Shown here: positions 26,145 through 35,139 of the stretch, in pieces
Numbering within the stretch: the first letter of the stretch is position 1
Layout of the letters: every line of letters begins with the position of its first letter
NCBI RefSeq assembly: GCF_030537745.1
Contig: NZ_JAUNVI010000017.1
Span: 12,710-47,935, forward strand
Length of the DNA: 35,226 nt
Source of the DNA: Ornithinimicrobium sp.
GTDB taxonomy: Bacteria > Actinomycetota > Actinomycetes > Actinomycetales > Dermatophilaceae
Direction: 5' to 3'
Position numbers and translations under genes: made by a program
Notes under the pieces: model-generated
What the model was told of the DNA's origin: nothing
Database searches by the model: none
What the model saw: the letters and a program-made list of their open reading frames with translations, nothing else

Positions 26145-27488
26145 GTGACCGACGAGACGCCTTCCACTCCGCCCACCCTCCCCGCGCAGAGACGCACGTG
26201 GACCATGGTCGACCTGACCCGCGACGACCTGCCCCGGATCAAGGAGTTGGAGGACACGGTCTGGTTCGAGGTGCAGCCCGGCGGCACACCTGAGGACCTG
26301 GAGGGCGACCTCGACTTCGCCCACGCCCGTGGCGCCGAGCGTCCCGAAGGACCGCTGCCCGGAGAGCAGGTGACGTCCGCGGCGCCTCTGGTCGGCATCT
26401 ACAGCGCCTTCGACATGACCCTCACCGTCCCTGGCCCCGCGGATGGTCTCGCCGTCGTCCCGATGACGGGCCTGACGTGGGTCGGTGTCCACCCTGACGC
26501 GCGGCGGAAGGGCCTGCTCACCCAGATGATCCGCGACCACCTGCGCCGGGTCCACGACGGCACGGAGTGCGCCATCTCCGGCCTGCACGCGAGCGAGGCG
26601 GGCATCTACGGCAGGTTCGGCTACGGGCACGCCACGACGGAGGTCAAGCTGGAGCTGGGCCGCGGCACCACCCTGACCCCATCGCCGGATGTCGAAGCTG
26701 CGGTGGGCGGAGTCCAGACACACGTGGTCACGCTGCCGACCGCGGACGGCCTGGCCGCTCTGCACCAGGCCCATCTGGCCTGCGCCGCCACGACGCTCGG
26801 GGCCGTCACTCGCCCGGACAGCAAGGCAGACCAGTGGTATCGCGACTTCCCCAAGTCCCGCGGCAGCAAGGAGCCGCGTCGACTGCTCCTCGCGCGTCGT
26901 GACGGGGCGATCAGCGGGTATGCGGTGTTCCGCCGCGAGTCGAAGTGGCAGGACGCGACGCCGCAGGGGACCGTGGACGTCTCGGAGCTCGGCGCAGTCG
27001 ACCTGCCCAGCCTGCTCGCCCTGGCCCGCCGCCTCCTCGACCTCGACCTGACGAGCAAAGTCACCTTCTGGGGTCGTTCGATGGACGACCCGCTGCTGTG
27101 GTGGGCGGGCGGGCCACGCTCGGCCAACCCGCGCGTCTACGACAGCCTGTGGGTGCGCATCGTCGACCTGCCCCACGCACTCACCGGCCGCGGTTACTCC
27201 GCTCCGTGCGACCTAGTCCTCGACGTGACCGACGAGCTCTGCCCCTGGAACGCCGGCCGGTGGCGGCTGCGGGTCGATGCCCGCGGGGCGGCCAGTTGCG
27301 AGCGCTCCGACGATCCTCCAGACCTCACCGTGCCCGTCGCCGCGCTAGGCGCGGCATACCCCGGCGGGCGATCACTGGTTTCTCTGGCGCCGCTGCACGG
27401 CATCACACAGATCCGCGCTGGCGCGCTGCGCGAGCTCTCGCGCGCCTTCCGCGCCGACAGCGAACCAGCCGCGTCGATCGACTTCTAG
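26145..27488 (+). CDS. Eis-like GNAT N-acetyltransferase
   Basis: Resembles the Eis family (enhanced intracellular survival), hexameric acetyltransferases that modify aminoglycosides or protein lysines using acetyl-CoA. From the GTG at 26145 it has 447 residues. The N-terminal GNAT domain carries the acetyl-CoA loop VHPDARRKGLL (about 115-125) and the signature SEAGIYGRFGYGHATTE, in which Tyr155 matches the catalytic tyrosine of Eis. A second GNAT-like domain and an SCP2-like C-terminal domain follow. The last residue is Phe, as in Eis, where the terminal carboxylate acts in catalysis. The start is uncertain: a TTG 36 bases upstream follows AGGA, while the GTG has no Shine-Dalgarno and only a weak -10 (GACACT). 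The natural substrate is unknown. Confidence 0.85.
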   Translation: MTDETPSTPPTLPAQRRTWTMVDLTRDDLPRIKELEDTVWFEVQPGGTPEDLEGDLDFAHARGAERPEGPLPGEQVTSAAPLVGIYSAFDMTLTVPGPADGLAVVPMTGLTWVGVHPDARRKGLLTQMIRDHLRRVHDGTECAISGLHASEAGIYGRFGYGHATTEVKLELGRGTTLTPSPDVEAAVGGVQTHVVTLPTADGLAALHQAHLACAATTLGAVTRPDSKADQWYRDFPKSRGSKEPRRLLLARRDGAISGYAVFRRESKWQDATPQGTVDVSELGAVDLPSLLALARRLLDLDLTSKVTFWGRSMDDPLLWWAGGPRSANPRVYDSLWVRIVDLPHALTGRGYSAPCDLVLDVTDELCPWNAGRWRLRVDARGAASCERSDDPPDLTVPVAALGAAYPGGRSLVSLAPLHGITQIRAGALRELSRAFRADSEPAASIDF

Positions 27489-27503
27489 CACCGAATCCGG
27501 TGC
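27488..27503. terminator. Short hairpin between Eis-like gene and menD
   Basis: GCACCG-AATC-CGGTGC forms a perfect 6-bp stem with a 4-base loop, beginning at the last base of the Eis-like stop codon, in a 44-base gap between convergent genes. No U-run is seen. A bidirectional terminator is plausible but weak. Confidence 0.35.
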
Positions 27504-27532
27504 CACGGTGCCCGGCACGACCAGGTGCACGC

Positions 27533-29278
27533 CTACTTCGCGGACTGCTGCCGCTTCGACCGGGCTAACCCGTGCCCCCGTCGCAGGAGGTCGCGGAGCC
27601 GTCGGTGCCCGGCGCGTTCCAGCGGCACCTCGATCACCCTGATGCCGTGAGCCCGCTCGTCAAGCGCTGTGGCGAGCCCACCCAGGGAGTCGACGCGGAC
27701 GTGCCCCACGTGGTGGGCGGCACACAGGGACGCCAGGTCGGTGCCGTGCGGGGTCCCGAAGACCCGCTCCGTCGCTGCTGCGGTCTCTGCCGTCGCGGAA
27801 CGGCTCGGTTCGCCATACTCCAAGGTGGAGAAGATGCCGCCGCCGTCGTCGTTGACGACCACCAGGGTCAGATCCGGGTGCGGCTCTGCCGGGCCGATGA
27901 GCACGCCGTTGATGTCGTGCAGGAAAGTGAGATCGCCCATCATCGCGACGGTCCTCGCGTCCGGTCGGAGGAGGGCGACGCCGACGGCGGTCGACACGGT
28001 CCCGTCGATGCCGGCCAGACCGCGACCGGCCACGACGCACGGCGAGGGGCCCGTCCCGTCGAGCACCAGGGCGAGGTCGCGCGGGGCGTTGGAGGACCCG
28101 AGGACGAGGATGTCGTCATCGGTGAGCCCAGCCGCGACGGTCGCTGCCGCACCGGGGCCGGTGAGTCCGTCCTCGACGACCGCGCGCACGGCGTCGTGGA
28201 GTCCTCTGCCCGCCGACACCCACGCGTCGATCCATTCACGCGCACCGGGCGACGGCTCCGGCGCCTGGGCCAGCACGTCGAGCCCGTGCACGCGCTGCAC
28301 GACATGCGACGGGTCGGACCACTGGTGCGTGGCGGCGACCTGCTCGACCCGCACCCCAGGCCGTCGCAGCAGCGCCCCGAACTCGCGAAAGAGCGTCAAG
28401 CGTCCCACCACGACCACCCGGTCGGGAAGGAGCGGAGAGCCGTCCTCACTAGCCAGCCGGCCCGCGACCAGCACCCCGTGCGGCACGACGTGGTCACCGG
28501 TCGCCAACACCCCAAACGGCTCGGCCAGGACAGGCCACCCGGCCTGCGACGCCCAGGAGAGAGCCAGACGCGTCAGCTGTGGGTCGGGCAGGTCCCCGAG
28601 CAGGACCACGGTCCGCTCCAGGGACGCCACGCAGGCCCTCGGCAGGCTCGGGACGCTCAGCGTCTCGGTCCAGGGGCCGCCGCCCTCCCTTCCCGTCGGG
28701 GCCGGCTCGAGGCTGGCCAGGTCGGGTGCCAGCGGGTCGCGGAAGGAGACGTTGAGGTGCACCGGGCCGCCGTCGTGACGCCCGGCCGGACCGAGCGCGG
28801 AAGCCAGCGCCCGGCAGACCGTCGAGCGCCAGGAGGCATTGGCCCCCGCCGAGACCGACGCAGGCGCGGGCAGGTCGGCCTGCCAACGCACCACCTGGCC
28901 AAAGATCCCCGGCTGCACCGTCGTCTGGTTGGCACCGGTCCCGCGCAGCTCCGCGGGCCGGTCCGCCGAGAGGACGAGGAGAGGGACCCCGCTGTGGTGG
29001 GCCTCGAGCACGGCGGGATGCAGGTTGGCGACCGCGGTGCCGGAGGTGGTGACCACGGGCACCGGCCGACGGGACACCTTCGCCATACCGAGCGCCAGGA
29101 AGCCTGCTGAACGCTCGTCCACCCGCACGTGCAGCCGCAGCCGGCCAGCGCGGTCCGCCGTCTCCAGCGCGTAGGCCAGCGGTGCCGAACGCGACCCCGG
29201 CGCGAGCACCACCTCCCGCACTCCCCCGCGGATCAGCTCATCGACGAGAACGGCGGCGAACGCGGTCGAGGGATGCAC
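27533..29278 (-). CDS. menD: SEPHCHC synthase (MenD)
   Basis: Thiamine-diphosphate enzyme of 581 residues that joins isochorismate and 2-oxoglutarate to give SEPHCHC, the second menaquinone step. N-terminal features: EVVLAPGSRSAPLAYAL, and HVRVDERSAGFLALGMAK with the catalytic Glu55 at the same number as in E. coli MenD. ATTSGTAV-type substrate loop: VVTTSGTAVANLHPAV. The C-terminal ThDP-binding motif runs GDLTFLHDINGVLIGP to VVNDDGGGIFSTLE. The GTG at 29278 is preceded by CAGGAT seven bases upstream, which may be either a -10 for a leaderless message or a weak Shine-Dalgarno. It is convergent with the Eis-like gene and divergent from the FGGY kinase. Confidence 0.95.
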   Translation of the reverse strand: MHPSTAFAAVLVDELIRGGVREVVLAPGSRSAPLAYALETADRAGRLRLHVRVDERSAGFLALGMAKVSRRPVPVVTTSGTAVANLHPAVLEAHHSGVPLLVLSADRPAELRGTGANQTTVQPGIFGQVVRWQADLPAPASVSAGANASWRSTVCRALASALGPAGRHDGGPVHLNVSFRDPLAPDLASLEPAPTGREGGGPWTETLSVPSLPRACVASLERTVVLLGDLPDPQLTRLALSWASQAGWPVLAEPFGVLATGDHVVPHGVLVAGRLASEDGSPLLPDRVVVVGRLTLFREFGALLRRPGVRVEQVAATHQWSDPSHVVQRVHGLDVLAQAPEPSPGAREWIDAWVSAGRGLHDAVRAVVEDGLTGPGAAATVAAGLTDDDILVLGSSNAPRDLALVLDGTGPSPCVVAGRGLAGIDGTVSTAVGVALLRPDARTVAMMGDLTFLHDINGVLIGPAEPHPDLTLVVVNDDGGGIFSTLEYGEPSRSATAETAAATERVFGTPHGTDLASLCAAHHVGHVRVDSLGGLATALDERAHGIRVIEVPLERAGHRRLRDLLRRGHGLARSKRQQSAK

Positions 29279-29285
29279 GGCCCCG

Positions 29286-29291
29286 ATCCTG
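29286..29291 (-). promoter_or_regulatory. Possible -10 for menD
   Basis: The minus strand reads CAGGAT, one base from the common actinobacterial TAGGAT, ending 7 bases before the menD GTG. The spacing suits a leaderless transcript. AGGA within it could instead work as a Shine-Dalgarno. Confidence 0.35.
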
Positions 29292-29338
29292 CCATGTCGG
29301 CCCAGGTGGACGCGTGCAGTGACGGCGTCGCGGACGCC

Positions 29339-29344
29339 TAGAGT
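29339..29344 (+). promoter_or_regulatory. -10 element for FGGY kinase (leaderless geometry)
   Basis: TAGAGT (TANNNT) ends exactly 8 bases before the ATG, the same geometry as at menF. The intervening GGGGCCCT gives no usable Shine-Dalgarno spacing. A -35 is not clear. Confidence 0.55.
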
Positions 29345-29352
29345 GGGGCCCT

Positions 29353-30852
29353 ATGGCTTCGGACTTCGATATCGAGCTCAAGGATGCCGTGCCGCCGCTG
29401 GTTCTGGCACTCGACGTGGGCTCCACCGCCAGTCGCGGCATGATCTATGACGCGCACGGGCGCCCGGTCGGCAAGCGCGTCAAGGTGCCGCACAGCTTTA
29501 CCGTCGCCTCCGACGGCACCTCCGAGATCGACCCAGACCAGATCGTCGAGGAGATCGGCACCATCGTCGACCGGCTCACGGCGGCTCTGGAGGGCACGCC
29601 GGTCGCGGGCGTAGCGCTCGACACCTTCGCCTCGTCGCTGGTCGTCATCGACGGCGACGGAGCCCCACTGACCCCCTGTTTCACCTACGCCGACGGAAGG
29701 TGCGCGGACCAGGTCGTCGAGCTGCGGGAGGAGCTCAGCGAGGAGGCGCTCCAGCAGCGGACCGGCACCCGTGTCCATTCCAGCTATTGGCCGGCGCGAC
29801 TGCGTTGGCTGGCGCAAGAGCAGCCGGAGGTCTTCGCACAAGCGGCCACCTTCCTCTCCCTCGGTGACTACCTCCAGCTCGCCCTCACCGGCACCCTCGC
29901 CACCGGCACCTCCACCGCGTCCTGGACCGGGATGGTGGACCGGCACACTGCGCAGTGGTATGTCGAGCTCGTCGAGATCGCGGGCATCAGCCCTGACCAG
30001 CTGCCCCCGATCCGGCACCTCGACGAGCCCCTGGAGATCGAGCCCGAGTGGGCCTCCAAGATTGCGAAGCGCTGGCCGTGCCTGCAGGACGCCAAGTGGT
30101 TCGCGACGGTCACCGACGGTCTGGCCGCCAACGTCGGGCTGGGCGCTCACGACGAGACGACCATCGGGGCCTCGTGCGCCACGTCCGGCGCACTACGGGT
30201 GCTCGTGCGCGAGATGCCCGAGGAGCTGCCGCCCGGGTTGTGGTGCTATCGCGTCTCCCACGACCGGGCACTGCTGGGCGGGGCGCTCAACGACGTGGGC
30301 CGAGCGCTGGCCTGGGCCGATGTCACGCTAGCCGTCGACCAGATCGAGCCGGAGGACCTCTCCGCAGTGCTGACCGCCGAGCCGCACGAGACGACCCCGC
30401 TCGTCCTGCCGTTCTTCACCGGCGAACGCAGCACCGGGTGGGCCGCGGGTGCCCGCGCGGTGGTGATCGGCGTGGGGGCCGGATCGGCACCCGCTGAGGT
30501 CTATCGCGGCGTGGTCGAAGGCATCGCGCTGTCCTATGCACGCATCGCCCGGCAGCTGCGAGAGGTCGCTCCGCAGCCCGAGAAGCTCTACTGCGGCGGC
30601 AGCGTGACCAGCGACGTCCCCGAGCTGCTCCAGGTCATGGCCGACGCCATGCGCACCTCGGTCACGCCGATCACGATGCGGCGCTCGACGCTGCACGGGA
30701 CCGCGCTGCTGGCGCTGGAGACTTTGGCCCCGGACGTCCGGCGGGCAAAGCCGGTGCGCGGTCAGACGCTGACGCCGGACTACTCCCGGCGCCCCTACTA
30801 CACCGAGCGTTTCGCCCGCTTCGAGGGCGTCTACGAAGCGCTCTTCGCGTGA
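29353..30852 (+). CDS. FGGY-family carbohydrate kinase (gluconokinase-like)
   Basis: ATP-dependent sugar kinase of 499 residues with the two actin-like domains of the FGGY family. Seen: the N-terminal phosphate loop LALDVGSTASRGMIYD, a substrate-side block GVALDTFASSLVVIDGDG, the domain 2 phosphate segment GASCATSGALRVL, PFFTGERSTGW, and the adenosine motif KLYCGGSVTSDVPELLQVMAD. The GERSTGW block and overall order are closest to gluconate or xylulose kinases; I would not fix the substrate. The ATG has a -10 eight bases upstream. The stop overlaps the GTG of the next gene (GTGA), so the two are translated together. No sugar transporter or isomerase lies alongside. Confidence 0.85.
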   Translation: MASDFDIELKDAVPPLVLALDVGSTASRGMIYDAHGRPVGKRVKVPHSFTVASDGTSEIDPDQIVEEIGTIVDRLTAALEGTPVAGVALDTFASSLVVIDGDGAPLTPCFTYADGRCADQVVELREELSEEALQQRTGTRVHSSYWPARLRWLAQEQPEVFAQAATFLSLGDYLQLALTGTLATGTSTASWTGMVDRHTAQWYVELVEIAGISPDQLPPIRHLDEPLEIEPEWASKIAKRWPCLQDAKWFATVTDGLAANVGLGAHDETTIGASCATSGALRVLVREMPEELPPGLWCYRVSHDRALLGGALNDVGRALAWADVTLAVDQIEPEDLSAVLTAEPHETTPLVLPFFTGERSTGWAAGARAVVIGVGAGSAPAEVYRGVVEGIALSYARIARQLREVAPQPEKLYCGGSVTSDVPELLQVMADAMRTSVTPITMRRSTLHGTALLALETLAPDVRRAKPVRGQTLTPDYSRRPYYTERFARFEGVYEALFA

Positions 30853-33101
30853 GGTCCCTGGCCGACGACCTGCGCGGGCGCCCCGACGACGACCTCGCGG
30901 CGCTCCTCAAGGCACGACCTGACCTCGCCCGCCCGGCACCAGCTGACGTGACCTCGCTCGCGGCCCGGGCCACCACGAGGTCCAGCATCCAGCGCGCCCT
31001 CGACGCGCTCGACCTGGCGCATCTGCAGGCACTGGAGGCGGTGGTGGTCGCCGCACCGGCCGACAACGCGGTCGTGGCCGAGCTGCTCGGGACGAGCGCA
31101 GCACGGGCCAGCGCGTTGACCTCCCGGCTGCATCAGCTCGCGCTGTGCTGGGTGGCGCCGGAGGGGATGCGACCTGCGCGGGCGGTCGGCGAACTCATCG
31201 GCGACCCGGCCGGCCTGGGCCCAGACGTCGAGGACGCCCCCTCACGCGCCGAGTTGTCTAGGGCGGTCGCTGGCTTGGACCCGCGCCAGCGCAGCATCCT
31301 CGACGCACTCGCCTGGGGTCCGCCCGTCGGTGCTCTCCAGCTGCCGGACGAGTCTGGTGCACCGGGCGCCCCCGTGGGCAGTCCCATCGCGCGCGCCGGT
31401 GCCGAGCTCGTCCGCGCAGGCCTGCTCAGCAGGGTCGATGACACCCACGTCCAGCTCCCCCGCCAGGTCGCCCTCGTGCTGCGCGAAGGTCGCCTGCACC
31501 GGCACCCCACGATCGACCCGCCCGTGGTGGAGTCATCGGCCCTGGACCCGGAGGTCGTCGACGCCGCTGCAGGCGGACGGGCCGCAGAACTCATCGTGCT
31601 GGTCACCGAACTCATCGATGTATGGGGCGTCCGCCCGCCACGCGTCCTTCGCGCTGGAGGCCTCGCAGTCCGTGACCTGTCGCGTCTGGCGACGCACCTG
31701 GAGATCGACCGCGACGAGACCGCGTGGCTGCTGGAGACGGCGCATGCGGCCGGGCTCGTCGCGATCGACGACAGCGCGGACCGGCCCTCCGCCGATGCGC
31801 ACTGGGTGCCCACGAACGCGGCCGACGACTGGCTGGATGAGGAGGCGGGCGCGCGCTGGGCGGCCCTGGCCCGGGCATGGTGGACGATGTCGGCAGCCCC
31901 GAGCCTGGTCGGCTCCGACCAGGGTGGCCGCGTCAACGCCCTCTCCACGCAGACGTCATACCCCCTGGCCCGCCTCCGCCGCCAGGACACCCTGACCGCC
32001 CTGGCGACGCTGCCCGTGGGCGCAGCCCCCGCCGACGATGCCCTCTCCCCACTCCTGGTGTGGCGCCACCCGCTGCGCGCTGCGCGCTCCGCCGACCACG
32101 GGGTCGGGCTCCAGGTCGCGCTGCGCGAGGCCGAGTGGGCGGGCGTCACCGGTCGAGGCGCGTTGAGCACCCCCGGCCGCACCCTCGTGGTGGATGGCGC
32201 GACCGACGACGCGGGGGACATCATGGAGGCTCTCATCCCGCCCGCTGTCGACCATGTCCTGCTGCAGGCGGACCTGACCGCCATCGCCCCCGGCCGACTC
32301 GACGGACCGGTCCGCGACCTGATGCAGTTGATCAGTGACGTCGAGTCTCGGGGCGGGGCGACCGTGCACCGGTTCAGCGAGGACAGCGTCCGCCGCGCGC
32401 TGGACTTTGGCTGGTCTGCTGACCGCGTGCTCACCGAGCTCGCCGCAGCGTCCAGCACCCCGGTCCCCCAACCGCTGGATTATCTGGTCCACGACGTCGC
32501 GCGCCGCCACGGCCAGGCGCGCGTGGGTTCGTGCGCCGCCTACCTCCGCTCTGACGACCCCGCGCTGCTGGACCGGGTCGAGCGCGACCGCGCCCTCGGG
32601 ATGCTGCAGTGGCGACGGATCGCCCCGACCGTGCTGGTCTCCCCCGTGCCGGCTCCGACCGTCCTGGATCTGCTGCGTGAGCAGCAGTACGGTCCGGTCG
32701 TCGACGGCAACGATGGTGGTCTGGACCTGGCCACCCCGCACCTGCGGCGCACCTCCCTGCGGATGGCCGCCCCCGTCCGCGTCAGCTCGGTCGACGATGT
32801 CGTCGCCCGGCAGGTCGTGGCCCTGATGCGCCGCGGCGATGGTGCTCGCGCCGCCAGGGACACGGCCGAGGGATTCACCGAGCCAGTCGTCGTCAAGGCG
32901 TTCCTGCGCGAGGCGGCGGTCGAGGCCGAGCGGGTCTGGATCGGGTATGCAGACGAGTCCGGCGGGGTGTCCACCCACCTCGTGCGTCCGCTGGAGGTGG
33001 AGGTGGGGCGGCTGCGCGCCATCGTGGGCGAGGAGGAGGTGGTGCGCATCTTCATGCTGCACCGGATCACCGAGGTCCGGCACGCGCAGCGGCGGTCCTA
33101 G
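30849..33101 (+). CDS. Helicase-associated domain protein (Rv0862c-like)
   Basis: A 750-residue protein resembling the actinobacterial family annotated as helicase C-terminal or XPB/Ssl2-like (Rv0862c in M. tuberculosis). No Walker A or DEAD/DEAH box is visible, so it is not itself a helicase motor. Several winged-helix-like stretches appear in the first 350 residues, then the conserved block around VLLQADLTAIAPGRLDGPV at about 475-495 followed by GGATVHRFSEDSVRRALDFG. The C-terminus (VWIGYADESGGVSTHLVRPL to the end) resembles a WYL-type fold. In many relatives an XPB helicase gene follows; here an M13 peptidase gene lies convergent instead. The GTG at 30849 overlaps the kinase stop as GTGA. 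Function unknown, probably DNA-related. Confidence 0.75.
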   Translation: MRSLADDLRGRPDDDLAALLKARPDLARPAPADVTSLAARATTRSSIQRALDALDLAHLQALEAVVVAAPADNAVVAELLGTSAARASALTSRLHQLALCWVAPEGMRPARAVGELIGDPAGLGPDVEDAPSRAELSRAVAGLDPRQRSILDALAWGPPVGALQLPDESGAPGAPVGSPIARAGAELVRAGLLSRVDDTHVQLPRQVALVLREGRLHRHPTIDPPVVESSALDPEVVDAAAGGRAAELIVLVTELIDVWGVRPPRVLRAGGLAVRDLSRLATHLEIDRDETAWLLETAHAAGLVAIDDSADRPSADAHWVPTNAADDWLDEEAGARWAALARAWWTMSAAPSLVGSDQGGRVNALSTQTSYPLARLRRQDTLTALATLPVGAAPADDALSPLLVWRHPLRAARSADHGVGLQVALREAEWAGVTGRGALSTPGRTLVVDGATDDAGDIMEALIPPAVDHVLLQADLTAIAPGRLDGPVRDLMQLISDVESRGGATVHRFSEDSVRRALDFGWSADRVLTELAAASSTPVPQPLDYLVHDVARRHGQARVGSCAAYLRSDDPALLDRVERDRALGMLQWRRIAPTVLVSPVPAPTVLDLLREQQYGPVVDGNDGGLDLATPHLRRTSLRMAAPVRVSSVDDVVARQVVALMRRGDGARAARDTAEGFTEPVVVKAFLREAAVEAERVWIGYADESGGVSTHLVRPLEVEVGRLRAIVGEEEVVRIFMLHRITEVRHAQRRS

Positions 33102-33106
33102 CAGCC

Positions 33107-33158
33107 CCTCGCAGAGAGTCCCGGCAGACAGTCCTCGCAGAGAGCCCCCCGCCGAGTC
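33107..33158. repeat. 13-bp tandem repeat between convergent genes
   Basis: Consecutive 13-base units: CCTCGCAGAGAGT (33107), CCCGGCAGACAGT (33120), CCTCGCAGAGAGC (33133) and a diverged CCCCCGCCGAGTC (33146). Units 1 and 3 differ in one base. The array fills nearly the whole 57-base gap up to the stop codon of the M13 peptidase. No hairpin terminator is visible here. Confidence 0.65.
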
Positions 33159-35132
33159 CTAGAAGATCCGCACCCGATCTTCTGGGGCTAGCCACAGCGC
33201 GTCACCCTCGGCCGTCTCGAATGCCTCGTGGAAGGCATCCACGTTGCGCACCGTGTTGGCCCGGAGGTCCGCCGGGGCGTGCGGGTCGATCGCCAGCAGG
33301 CGGCGAGCCTCCTGCTCCCGGGCCTTGCCTCGCCATACCGAGGACCAGCCCAAGAAGAACCGCTGTGCCGCAGACCAGCCGTCCAGCTCGGGTGCAGCGC
33401 CGTCGCTGGCGATCACATACGCCAGATGGGCCAGCTCGAGGCCGCACAGGTCGCCGATGTTCTCGCCGACGGTCAGGCCGCCGTTGACCTTGGTCTCATC
33501 GTCCAGACCGCGCGGTGTGAGCGCGCTGAACTGTGCGACCAGCGCCTGTGACCGCTCGTCGAAACGCGTCCGGTCCTGCTCCGTCCACCAGTCGGTCAGC
33601 GAGCCGTCGCCGGCGTAGCGACTGCCCTGGTCGTCGAAGCCGTGCCCGATCTCGTGGGCGATGACGGCCCCGATGCCGCCATAGTTGACCGCGTCGTCGG
33701 CCTCCACGTCGAAGAACGGCGGCTGCAGCATCGCGGCCGGGAAGACGATCTCGTTGAGCATCGGGTGGTAGTAGGCGTTGACGGTCTGCGGGGTCATCAG
33801 CCACTCGTCGCGGTCGATGGGGCCGCCGATCTTGGCCAGCTCACGGTCGGTCTCGAAAGCTGCGCCTCGACGAATGTTGCCGACGAGGTCAGCCGCATCC
33901 AACTGGTAGGCGGTGTAGTCGCGGAAGGTGGGTGGGTGGCCGATCTTGGGACGGAAGGCCGCCAACTTGTCCAGCGCCTTGGCCCGCGTCTCCTGCCCCA
34001 TCCACTCCAGCTCGGCGATCCGCTGGCGAAAAGCAGCGATGACGTTGGTGACCAGCTCACCCATGCGCGCCCGGGCCGCCGGCGGGAAGTGGGCCTCGAC
34101 ATACATCTGGCCAGCGGCCTCACCCAGCAGCGCCTCGACCAGGGCCACCCCGCGCTTCCAGCGCTCCTTGTTGGCCGGCGTCCCGGACAGCGTGGTGCCG
34201 TGGAAGTCGAAGTGCGCCGTGACGAGGTCCTCGGTGAGGTAGGGCGCTAGGCCGTCCAGGATGCGGACCGCGAGCCAGACCTGCCAGTCCTGGACCGGCA
34301 CCTCCGTCAGCGCCACCCCGACTGCGGCGAGGACGTCGGGCTGTCGGGCGACGACGTGGTCGAAGGCCCCCTCGGGCGCACCGAGGCCCTCGGCGAGGGC
34401 AGCCCAGTCCCAGCCGGGCAGTTGCGCGGCCAGCTCATCGTGGGCGAGCCGGGTGTAAGACTTCACGGCGTCCCGGGTGGCGACCCGGTCCCAGTGCGCA
34501 TCGGCGATCTGCTCCTCCAGGGCGTAGAGGCGACCGACGGGGTCGCGACCCAGATCCAGGCCAGCCGCCTCTAGCGCCGGCGCCCCCAGCTCCAGCAGAG
34601 TCCCGAGGTAGGCGCGGTAGGCCTCGCGGACGGCATCATGGGTCTGCGCCGTGTAGTAGTCCTCATCCGGCAGACCGAGGCCGCCCTGGTGCAGGTAAAG
34701 GATGTAGTCCTGCGGGCTGCCGGCGTCCGCGGTGACGAAGATGTTGACCAGGCCGGCTAGACCCTCACGCTGCAGGTGCCCCGAGAGCCGCACTACGTCT
34801 GAGGGAGTAGCGACAGCGGCGACCGCACGCAACGGCTCCACGAGCGGATCGATGCCGAGCGCATCGACCCGGTCGGTGTCCATGAAGCTGGCGTAGAGCG
34901 CACCGACCTTGCCCGCTGCGGTGTCGAGGGCAGGCTGCTGCTCCGCGGCAGTCTCGATCAGCGCCCGCACGTCCGACTCGGCATTCTCTCGGAGCAGGTC
35001 GAACGCGCCGTAGCGGGCACGGTCTTTCGGGATCTGTGCCGAGGCCAACCAGGCACCGTTGACGTGGGCGAAGAGGTCGTCCTGGGGGCGGACGGCGTCA
35101 TCCATGTGGGTGCGATCGATACCTGAGTGCAT
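33159..35132 (-). CDS. M13-family (neprilysin/PepO-like) metallopeptidase
   Basis: Zinc endopeptidase of 657 residues. The active site is complete: HEIGH at 493-497 in VIAHEIGHGFDDQGSRYA and the third ligand in GENIGDLCG (Glu557, with Asp561). Also seen are the substrate motif NAYYHPMLNEIVFPAAML and the C-terminal block NVDAFHEAFE. No signal peptide or membrane anchor is present, so it is probably cytoplasmic, like PepO-type enzymes rather than eukaryotic neprilysin. The C-terminus ends RVRIF, whereas many family members end in CxxW. The ATG at 35132 is chosen because a -10 TACCGT lies seven bases upstream; a GTG 24 bases upstream is the alternative. It probably degrades peptides of limited size. 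Confidence 0.93.
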   Translation of the reverse strand: MHSGIDRTHMDDAVRPQDDLFAHVNGAWLASAQIPKDRARYGAFDLLRENAESDVRALIETAAEQQPALDTAAGKVGALYASFMDTDRVDALGIDPLVEPLRAVAAVATPSDVVRLSGHLQREGLAGLVNIFVTADAGSPQDYILYLHQGGLGLPDEDYYTAQTHDAVREAYRAYLGTLLELGAPALEAAGLDLGRDPVGRLYALEEQIADAHWDRVATRDAVKSYTRLAHDELAAQLPGWDWAALAEGLGAPEGAFDHVVARQPDVLAAVGVALTEVPVQDWQVWLAVRILDGLAPYLTEDLVTAHFDFHGTTLSGTPANKERWKRGVALVEALLGEAAGQMYVEAHFPPAARARMGELVTNVIAAFRQRIAELEWMGQETRAKALDKLAAFRPKIGHPPTFRDYTAYQLDAADLVGNIRRGAAFETDRELAKIGGPIDRDEWLMTPQTVNAYYHPMLNEIVFPAAMLQPPFFDVEADDAVNYGGIGAVIAHEIGHGFDDQGSRYAGDGSLTDWWTEQDRTRFDERSQALVAQFSALTPRGLDDETKVNGGLTVGENIGDLCGLELAHLAYVIASDGAAPELDGWSAAQRFFLGWSSVWRGKAREQEARRLLAIDPHAPADLRANTVRNVDAFHEAFETAEGDALWLAPEDRVRIF

Positions 35133-35139
35133 GAGTGAC

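Noticed and set aside
29353-30852. Assignment of the FGGY kinase as glycerol kinase
   Set aside because: No glycerol uptake or glycerol-3-phosphate genes lie nearby and the motifs fit gluconate/xylulose-type members at least as well, so no substrate was fixed.
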